DNA of 13,068 nucleotides from UBA12202 sp049595035. Lineage in GTDB: Bacteria; Pseudomonadota; Alphaproteobacteria; Puniceispirillales; UBA1172. The stretch is taken from positions 1-13,068 of the forward strand of contig JBMYKD010000034.1 in assembly GCA_049595035.1 (NCBI GenBank). The letters are read 5' to 3'. The translations under genes and the position numbers were made by a program. The notes beneath the pieces were generated by a model. That model was given only the letters and a program-made list of their open reading frames with translations. It made no database searches and was not told the origin of the DNA. Shown here one piece after another: positions 8,283-13,068 of the stretch. Positions within the stretch are counted from its first letter, which is position 1. Each line of letters begins with the position of its first letter.

Positions 8283-8286
8283 TCAT

Positions 8287-9240
8287 ATGACGCTTAATTT
8301 AAATGCTAAAGTGATAGAGTTTTTAAAACTGTGTCCGGAAAAGAAATTTAAAGCTCGTGAAATTGGCGAATGGATAATCGAAACTTATCCGGATGAGTGC
8401 CGCCAAAAGCAAGAGCGCTCAACTACTATCAGGAATCCTATTGATAATGAGATAGCATTGTTACAACAAATTGTTGCTGAAATTGGTTCACGGCTCCCTG
8501 TACTACAAAAATACAATCCAGAAATTAAAACCTCAGAAGGACGCCCCCGGAAATATTACTTCACCGAAGCAACCGACAAAGCCGCGATTAAACAGATAGA
8601 AAACAAGGATACTTCTTCCACAACAATGATTGATAGTTCTGGCATCAAGGAGCATGATCTATACCCAATACTGTCTGATTTTCTTTGGTCTGAACTCGAA
8701 ATTTACAGCAAGCGCATTGACGAGAAATCCTCCAGTAATTCTAAAGGTGCTGGTGGCAATAAATGGTTGTACCCTGACATTGTTGGCATACAAGACCTCA
8801 GCCTTGGCTGGCATCGTGAAATCAAAGACTGCGTTCAGCAATATTCAGCCAAGAAAACAAAGCTCTGGTCATTTGAAGTAAAAATATTGATTAATAGATC
8901 AAATGTTCGCGAAGTCTTTTTTCAGGCGGTTAGTAATTCATCATGGGCAAATTTTGGATATCTAGTCACAAGTGAAATCGAAGGCTCAGATACATTAAAA
9001 GAATTGCGTATACTTTCGAGCCTGCATGGCATTGGCTTCATCCGCCTTGATGCAGAAAATCCTTCTGAAAGTCAGATTATAATCCCAGCCAAGGAGCGTC
9101 ATGATGTTGATTGGGATACGGCTAATAGATTAACAGAAGAAAACAAAGACTTTCTTAAATACATCAAGCTAATTCGCCAATTTTACCAGACAGGGGAAAT
9201 GCGGTCTCACGACTGGGACGCCAACCTATATCAGAATTAA
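8287..9240 (+). CDS. HrgA-like protein: HARE-HTH-type N-terminus plus PD-(D/E)XK nuclease-like C-terminus
   Basis: The 317-residue product starts with a helical winged-helix-like segment (about 5-95: KVIEFLKLCPEKKFKAREIG, IIETYPDEC, ending GRPRKYYFTE), resembling the HARE-HTH domain found in HrgA and some restriction endonucleases. A Ser/Thr-rich linker (105-120) follows, then a C-terminal domain with a PD-(D/E)XK signature: EHDLYPIL (122-129), Pro163-Asp164 in LYPDIVGI, Glu197-Val-Lys199 in SFEVKI, and Gln213 in FFQAVSNSSW. This fits a metal-dependent DNA nuclease fold. HrgA is known as a gene that replaces a restriction-modification locus in Helicobacter pylori; the function of the family is unproven, and I recall the match from memory. 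No methyltransferase or other defence gene is adjacent. The gene is clearly richer in A+T than its neighbours (for example 30% G+C in 8881-8940), suggesting acquisition by transfer. It ends 25 bases from the convergent reductase gene. Confidence 0.8.
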   Translation: MTLNLNAKVIEFLKLCPEKKFKAREIGEWIIETYPDECRQKQERSTTIRNPIDNEIALLQQIVAEIGSRLPVLQKYNPEIKTSEGRPRKYYFTEATDKAAIKQIENKDTSSTTMIDSSGIKEHDLYPILSDFLWSELEIYSKRIDEKSSSNSKGAGGNKWLYPDIVGIQDLSLGWHREIKDCVQQYSAKKTKLWSFEVKILINRSNVREVFFQAVSNSSWANFGYLVTSEIEGSDTLKELRILSSLHGIGFIRLDAENPSESQIIIPAKERHDVDWDTANRLTEENKDFLKYIKLIRQFYQTGEMRSHDWDANLYQN

Positions 9241-9265
9241 GATTTAGCTTTGCCACTACCCCCCA

Positions 9266-10003
9266 TCATTCCACGTTAGGGGAAAGCAGTGCTGATAGCC
9301 CGTTAGAAACGCTGTCCTTTATCCCGTTCTTTTCAAAGTACAGCCGCAGACGCTGATTATATCCATCCGGCGTGTTCAGCGCCTTGATCAGATCATCACT
9401 TGGCATTCCGGACAGGCTGGATGAAATCAGCTGCCGCAAAAAGGTTTCCGCCTTTTCCGCATCGCCGCCATGTCTGGCCACCCAGTCCGCCGCCGAAGAA
9501 ACCATCACTGCCACCGGCGATAATATAGCCTGTGCCGCCAGTAAGGCGTTCCGTTCATCATGATCTGATACCACGATAATGTTATCTGTCTGACCAAATA
9601 TTTTTTCAACCGGTGCCGCCTCGCCCATCACCAGAACAGGTGAACCACCACCAGCAATCGCCGGAAAGGGGATCATGATTGTTTCCGCTTTAGCCGGGGC
9701 AACAAGCCGCCCCAGCATCGCCAGTTCCATACCAGCCATCAGAGAGATCATCACATGATCCGGCCGGTATTCCAGTTTCGCCAGCTCTGCCGCCGCAACA
9801 TCGCTATTCAGGGCAATAAAAACTATCTCGCTCTGATCAAGCACGGATTGATTTTCAGCCACGGTAATATTCGGAAAAGCCGCGGCCAGTGACGCGGATT
9901 GCACTTCCCCCCGCCTTGATACCGTCACGTCATATCCTGCCCGCGCAAGGCCAGTGGCAACAGCACTGCCTATGCTTCCCGTTCCGAGAATACCTGCTTT
10001 CAT
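9266..10003 (-). CDS. ProC-like NAD(P)-binding oxidoreductase
   Basis: From the chosen start the protein has 245 residues and begins directly with a Rossmann motif, MKAGILGTGSIGSAVATGL (GxGxxG at 7-12), then VTVSRRGE for the dinucleotide ribose/phosphate. A middle IVFIALNSD / VMISLMAGM section and PFPAIAGGGSPVLV correspond to the pyrroline-5-carboxylate reductase fold. True ProC enzymes carry a TSPGGTT segment near the C-terminus; here the equivalent region reads NTPDGYNQRL, so proline synthesis is doubtful and another imine or keto substrate is possible. The frame is open to 10042, but ATG 10003 has GAGGA seven bases upstream and places the Rossmann motif at the N-terminus as in the family. 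It follows serA by 48 bases on the same strand, so it is probably the third gene of the serine operon. Confidence 0.82.
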   Translation of the reverse strand: MKAGILGTGSIGSAVATGLARAGYDVTVSRRGEVQSASLAAAFPNITVAENQSVLDQSEIVFIALNSDVAAAELAKLEYRPDHVMISLMAGMELAMLGRLVAPAKAETIMIPFPAIAGGGSPVLVMGEAAPVEKIFGQTDNIIVVSDHDERNALLAAQAILSPVAVMVSSAADWVARHGGDAEKAETFLRQLISSSLSGMPSDDLIKALNTPDGYNQRLRLYFEKNGIKDSVSNGLSALLSPNVE

Positions 10004-10051
10004 AGGTGTGTCCTCATGCTGTTTGTTATGGGTTTTTGCCATGCTACCGCA

Positions 10052-11650
10052 TCAGATGTTATCGGGGAATGTTAAAGCCTTCACCTGCCGGAAACGCCCT
10101 GTTTCAAGCAACTGGCCGAGTATCTGTGCCGGTGCCGGTGCATCCAGATAGAGAAGCCCTATCGCTTCACCCCCCACGGCTTCACGGCCAAGCGTAAAAT
10201 TGGCAATATTGACTCCGCCTTCCCCTAGCGTATGTCCAAGCAGACCAATAATCCCCGGCACATCCTCATTAACGGTATATAGCATGTGGTTACCAATTTC
10301 GGCATCAATATTGATACCCTTGATCTGAATAAAGCGCGGCTTGCCATCGCTGAAAACCGTTCCCGCAACAGACCGTTCAAACCGTTCCGTGATGACAGTC
10401 ACCTTAACATAGCCTTCAAATACGCCTGATTTATCCTGATTAGTGGTGCTGATATGTATGCCACGGGCGGCGGCAAGCACCGGTGCGGATACCATATTCA
10501 CATCCGGATTAGCCGATTTCAAGACACCAGCGACCAGCGCGGAATTGAGGGCTGGCAGATTCATATCCGCCACTGATCCATCATACAGAATCTGTATTTT
10601 CTTGATGGGGTCATCAGACATCTGACCAACAAATCCACCAAGATGGCCAGCTAATTTAAGCCATGGCGCCATGACTTTTGCTTCTTCTGCCGTTACTGAC
10701 GGCATATTGATCGCGTTGGTAACAGCACCAGTAAGCAGATAGCTGGACATCTGTTCGGCGACCTGAAGAGCTACCTTTTCCTGCGCCTCGACCGTAGCCG
10801 CCCCCAGATGCGGGGTGCAGACAACATTCGGCAGATGGAAAAGCGGATTTTCTATTGCCGGTTCCTCGGCAAATACATCAATCGCCGCACCAGCAACATG
10901 ACCAGATTGCAATAGATCGGCAAGTGCCTGTTCATCTATTAATCCACCCCGCGCACAATTGATGATACGCACACCCGGTTTTGTTTTGGACAGGTTTTCA
11001 CGGCTAAGGATATTGTTTGTCTGATCAGTCAGAGGCACATGTAGAGTGATAAAATCTGCTCTGGATAATAATTCTTCCAGTTCTACTTTTTCAACGCCCA
11101 TCACCTTGGCTTTATCTTCACTGAGAAAGGGATCATAGGCGATCACCCGCATATTCAATCCCTTGCCGCGCTGACAGACAATGCCGCCAATATTTCCTGC
11201 ACCAATTACGCCTAGCGTTTTGTCCGTTAGCTCCACCCCCATAAATCGGGATTTTTCCCACTTGCCAGATTGCGTCGATGCATTGGCTTCAGGGATTTGC
11301 CGCGCCACTGCAAACATCATGGCGATGGCATGTTCTGCGGTTGTGATCATATTACCAAACGGCGTATTCATAACAATGATCCCCTGCCGTGATGCCGCGG
11401 CACGATCAATATTATCAACACCGATACCAGCCCGCCCGATGACTTTTAACCGGCTTGTAGCGGTGAGCAGTTTTTCGGTTACCTTGGTTGCTGACCGAAT
11501 AGCCAGCCCATCATAATCAGCAATAATGTCGCGTAGCTTATCTTTATCCTTACCTATATCAGGCAGATAATCCACCTCTATGCCGCGATCTTTAAAAATG
11601 GAAACTGCTTTTTCAGACAGTTTATCTGAAATGAGAACTTTTGGTGCCAT
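10052..11650 (-). CDS. serA: D-3-phosphoglycerate dehydrogenase
   Basis: First committed step of L-serine synthesis: NAD-dependent oxidation of 3-phosphoglycerate to 3-phosphohydroxypyruvate. The 532-residue protein is the long type. It has a substrate-binding N-terminus (1-100, GRAGIGVDNID at 72-82), a nucleotide-binding domain with VIGAGNIGG (148-156), and catalytic Arg234 (NCARGG), Glu263 (FAEEP) and His281 (TPHLGA). An allosteric-substrate-binding-type intervening domain (about 315-450) and a C-terminal ACT domain (about 455-532, MLYTVNEDVPGIIGLLG) follow. The ACT domain is where serine feedback occurs in some family members. The open frame extends to 11758 and would overlap serC, but ATG 11650 has a perfect AAGGAGG upstream and gives the family's usual N-terminus (MAPKVLISDKLS). 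It lies 62 bases after serC. Confidence 0.97.
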   Translation of the reverse strand: MAPKVLISDKLSEKAVSIFKDRGIEVDYLPDIGKDKDKLRDIIADYDGLAIRSATKVTEKLLTATSRLKVIGRAGIGVDNIDRAAASRQGIIVMNTPFGNMITTAEHAIAMMFAVARQIPEANASTQSGKWEKSRFMGVELTDKTLGVIGAGNIGGIVCQRGKGLNMRVIAYDPFLSEDKAKVMGVEKVELEELLSRADFITLHVPLTDQTNNILSRENLSKTKPGVRIINCARGGLIDEQALADLLQSGHVAGAAIDVFAEEPAIENPLFHLPNVVCTPHLGAATVEAQEKVALQVAEQMSSYLLTGAVTNAINMPSVTAEEAKVMAPWLKLAGHLGGFVGQMSDDPIKKIQILYDGSVADMNLPALNSALVAGVLKSANPDVNMVSAPVLAAARGIHISTTNQDKSGVFEGYVKVTVITERFERSVAGTVFSDGKPRFIQIKGINIDAEIGNHMLYTVNEDVPGIIGLLGHTLGEGGVNIANFTLGREAVGGEAIGLLYLDAPAPAQILGQLLETGRFRQVKALTFPDNI

Positions 11651-11712
11651 CTTGGCCTCCTTGATTATCGTATTTATTAAATGATTAGGTTCAGGGACGA
11701 AAACCCATACCG

Positions 11713-12858
11713 CTAGGCAAAGGCTTTTCGTTCTTGCGCATATGCCCATTCCAGCCATGGCAGCATGGCGGCAATATCGGATGATTCAACCGTTGCCCCA
11801 CACCATATTCGCAACCCTGCTGGTGCCGCGCGATAAGACCCGATATCATAGGCAACGCCTTCATCTGAAAGCCGTTTGACGACCGCCTTGGCAAAATCGG
11901 CATGGCCTGCCACGGCCGGATCACTGAATACCAGACAGACAGAAGTGGTTGACCATGTTGCCGGATCACTGGCCAGATTGGTAATCCAGTTTCTGGACGC
12001 GGTAAAATCCCAGATAAGCTGTGCATTATCTGTGCTACGCCGGATCAGCCCGTCAAGGCCACCCACGGAATGCGCCCATTTCAATGCTTGCAGATAATCT
12101 TCCACCGCTAGCATGGATGGCGTGTTAATGGTATCGCCAGCAAAAATACCTTCGATCAGTTTACCATTTTTAACCAGCTGGAAAATCTTTGGCACCGGCC
12201 ATGACGGGGTAAAGTTTTCCAGTCTTTCACAAGCCCGTGGGGATAACACAATCATCCCGTGTCCGGCTTCACTCCCCAGCACCTTCTGCCAGCTAAATGT
12301 TGTCACATCCAGACTTTCCCAAGGTAACGGCATGGCAAAACTGGCCGATGTAGCATCACATATGGTCAAGCCACCACGATCAACAGGAAATACGGTATGT
12401 TCAGGCAATCTGACGCCCGATGTTGTCCCGTTCCATGTGAAGACAATGTCATGATCATAATCAAGGGTTGTCATATCAACAATATCGCCATAGGGCGCGG
12501 TAACAATATTTGCATCCAGCTTGAGTTGATCAGACGCATCTTTAACCCATGTCTGGCCAAAACTTTCCCATGCCACCATAGTTACCGGTCTGGCACCAAG
12601 AAGTGACCACATAGCCATTTCAACCGCACCAGTATCAGAAGCCGGCACGATACCAATGCGATAATCTGCCGGTATTTTCAGCACAGCTCTGGTTTCCTCG
12701 ATAGCGGCATGTAGTTTAGCCTTGCCGCCGGCGGCACGATGTGACCGCCCCAACCAGGCGTCATCAAGCATTGATACGGAATATTGCGGGAATTTGGCAC
12801 AGGGGCCAGATGAAAAACGCGGGTTAGCCGGCCGCGTTGCCGGTTTTACTATTTCCAT
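11713..12858 (-). CDS. serC: Phosphoserine aminotransferase (type II)
   Basis: PLP enzyme for the second step of serine synthesis, converting 3-phosphohydroxypyruvate plus glutamate to O-phospho-L-serine and 2-oxoglutarate. Length is 381 residues. Features include the N-terminal NPRFSSGPCAKFP, the phosphate/PLP contact region PASDTGAVEMAMWSLLG (72-88), ICDATSA with Asp168 for the pyridine nitrogen, and the Schiff-base Lys192 in TFSWQKVLGSEAGHG. The NPRFSSGPCAKFP and SWQKVLG features fit the Methanosarcina/alphaproteobacterial type II form rather than E. coli SerC. The ATG at 12858 is preceded by GGAAGGATAGGA. It heads the serC-serA-ProC-like operon, and its leader carries a perfect hairpin listed separately. 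Confidence 0.96.
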   Translation of the reverse strand: MEIVKPATRPANPRFSSGPCAKFPQYSVSMLDDAWLGRSHRAAGGKAKLHAAIEETRAVLKIPADYRIGIVPASDTGAVEMAMWSLLGARPVTMVAWESFGQTWVKDASDQLKLDANIVTAPYGDIVDMTTLDYDHDIVFTWNGTTSGVRLPEHTVFPVDRGGLTICDATSASFAMPLPWESLDVTTFSWQKVLGSEAGHGMIVLSPRACERLENFTPSWPVPKIFQLVKNGKLIEGIFAGDTINTPSMLAVEDYLQALKWAHSVGGLDGLIRRSTDNAQLIWDFTASRNWITNLASDPATWSTTSVCLVFSDPAVAGHADFAKAVVKRLSDEGVAYDIGSYRAAPAGLRIWCGATVESSDIAAMLPWLEWAYAQERKAFA

Positions 12859-12880
12859 TAATCCTATCCTTCCAGATAAA

Positions 12881-12910
12881 TGCCTCTCGTTGGGGAGAGG
12901 TGTCCCACGG
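12881..12910 (-). promoter_or_regulatory. serC leader hairpin, candidate serC RNA motif
   Basis: On the minus strand the leader reads CCGTGGGACA, then a perfect 6-bp stem CCTCTC/GAGAGG (12900-12895 and 12888-12883) with loop CCCAAC. The hairpin ends 24 bases before the serC ATG and just before its ribosome binding site. Its position and shape fit the 'serC' RNA motif reported upstream of serC in alphaproteobacteria. I identify it from memory of that motif, not by a covariance-model search. It probably regulates serC-serA expression, mechanism unknown. Confidence 0.55.
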
Positions 12911-12913
12911 ATA

Positions 12914-12942
12914 GTGATATAGATATTTTATCTCTTCCGCAA
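12914..12942 (-). promoter_or_regulatory. Candidate serC promoter
   Basis: On the minus strand TTGCGG (12942-12937) is followed after 17 bases by TATCAC (12919-12914), or after 15 by TATATC (12921-12916). Transcription would then begin around the CCGTGGG that opens the leader hairpin element, so the RNA would start almost at the structured part. The -10 match is modest. Confidence 0.3.
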
Positions 12943-12998
12943 GTAACTAATCAGCGTTATATGATAAACCCACATTCAGAATATTATTGGAATAAACC

Positions 12999-13068
12999 AT
13001 GTTAACAGCCGTCATAACTGCTGCCCCGGGCAAGATATTGAACAGCCAGAAACTGGATCAGCTTTGTC
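12999..13068 (+). CDS. serB: N-terminal fragment of probable phosphoserine phosphatase (runs off window end)
   Basis: ATG at 12999 opens a frame that stays open to the edge (23 codons), starting MLTAVITAAPGKILN. Alphaproteobacterial SerB proteins commonly begin with a short hydrophobic strand followed by an Ala-Asn/Ala-Pro turn and a helix, which this resembles. SerB removes phosphate from O-phosphoserine, the last step of serine synthesis, so its divergent placement next to serC-serA is a strong contextual hint. The upstream sequence has only a weak GGAATAA as ribosome binding site. The HAD motifs lie outside the window, so the call rests on context plus a short N-terminus. Confidence 0.5.
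   Translation, partial: MLTAVITAAPGKILNSQKLDQLC

Larger units (their letters stand above)
7935..8286. other. 352-bp intergenic region without a convincing protein gene
   Basis: This stretch separates the aldehyde dehydrogenase (minus) from the HrgA-like gene (plus), so both promoters should lie here. It contains the dehydrogenase ribosome binding site near 7946-7951 and a perfect TTGACA at 8094-8099. The short open frames on both strands (75 and 85 codons around 8000-8273) overlap each other and show no family features. A 25-codon frame at 8205-8282 is listed separately. No repeat or RNA gene was recognised. Confidence 0.5.

Noticed and set aside
7935..9265. HrgA-like gene as a bounded mobile element
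   Set aside because: I found no terminal inverted repeats, target duplications, integrase or tRNA at its edges; only base composition points to transfer.
9258..9284. CCCC/GGGG pairing near the end of the HrgA-like gene as a terminator
   Set aside because: The arms are only four bases with a long loop, no T-tract follows, and it overlaps the end of the convergent reductase gene.
11651..11758. Longer N-terminus for SerA overlapping serC
   Set aside because: The ATG at 11650 has a perfect AAGGAGG and gives the expected N-terminus.

Overview
The window looks like a piece of a moderate-G+C alphaproteobacterial chromosome, possibly from a marine lineage such as the SAR116 type. This is an inference from four things: the serC-serA gene pair, the apparent type II (archaeal/alphaproteobacterial-like) phosphoserine aminotransferase with a hairpin leader, a non-pyrrolysine MttB-family methyltransferase, and overall gene style. 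No rRNA, tRNA, transposase, phage gene or CRISPR array is seen.

Left block (1-4118, all minus strand): an M20 amidohydrolase leads into an overlapping M24-fold, creatinase-like hydrolase (ATGA overlap). An MttB-superfamily methyltransferase follows, starting at TTG, and then the first 23 codons of an unrecognised gene that leaves the window. The order suggests a catabolic operon in which an amide or guanidino-type substrate is hydrolysed and a methylated amine is demethylated. The substrate is not known. A DMT/EamA transporter (plus strand) diverges from it and may or may not belong to the same pathway.

Middle block (4291-9240): the transporter is followed by a HI0933/YhiN-family flavoprotein (plus). 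This converges on an aldehyde dehydrogenase (minus) across a 73-bp gap that contains a nested inverted repeat. Beyond a 352-bp non-coding stretch lies an A+T-rich orphan gene (8287-9240). Its product has an N-terminal winged-helix-like region and a C-terminal PD-(D/E)XK nuclease signature, resembling HrgA/HARE-HTH restriction-type proteins. It is the clearest accessory, probably transferred, gene here.

Right block (9266-13068): an L-serine biosynthesis operon on the minus strand (serC, serA, then a ProC-like oxidoreductase), with a hairpin in the serC leader that resembles the alphaproteobacterial serC RNA motif. Diverging from it, the first 23 codons of a probable serB start at 12999 and run off the end, so all three steps from 3-phosphoglycerate to serine would be encoded around one intergenic region.
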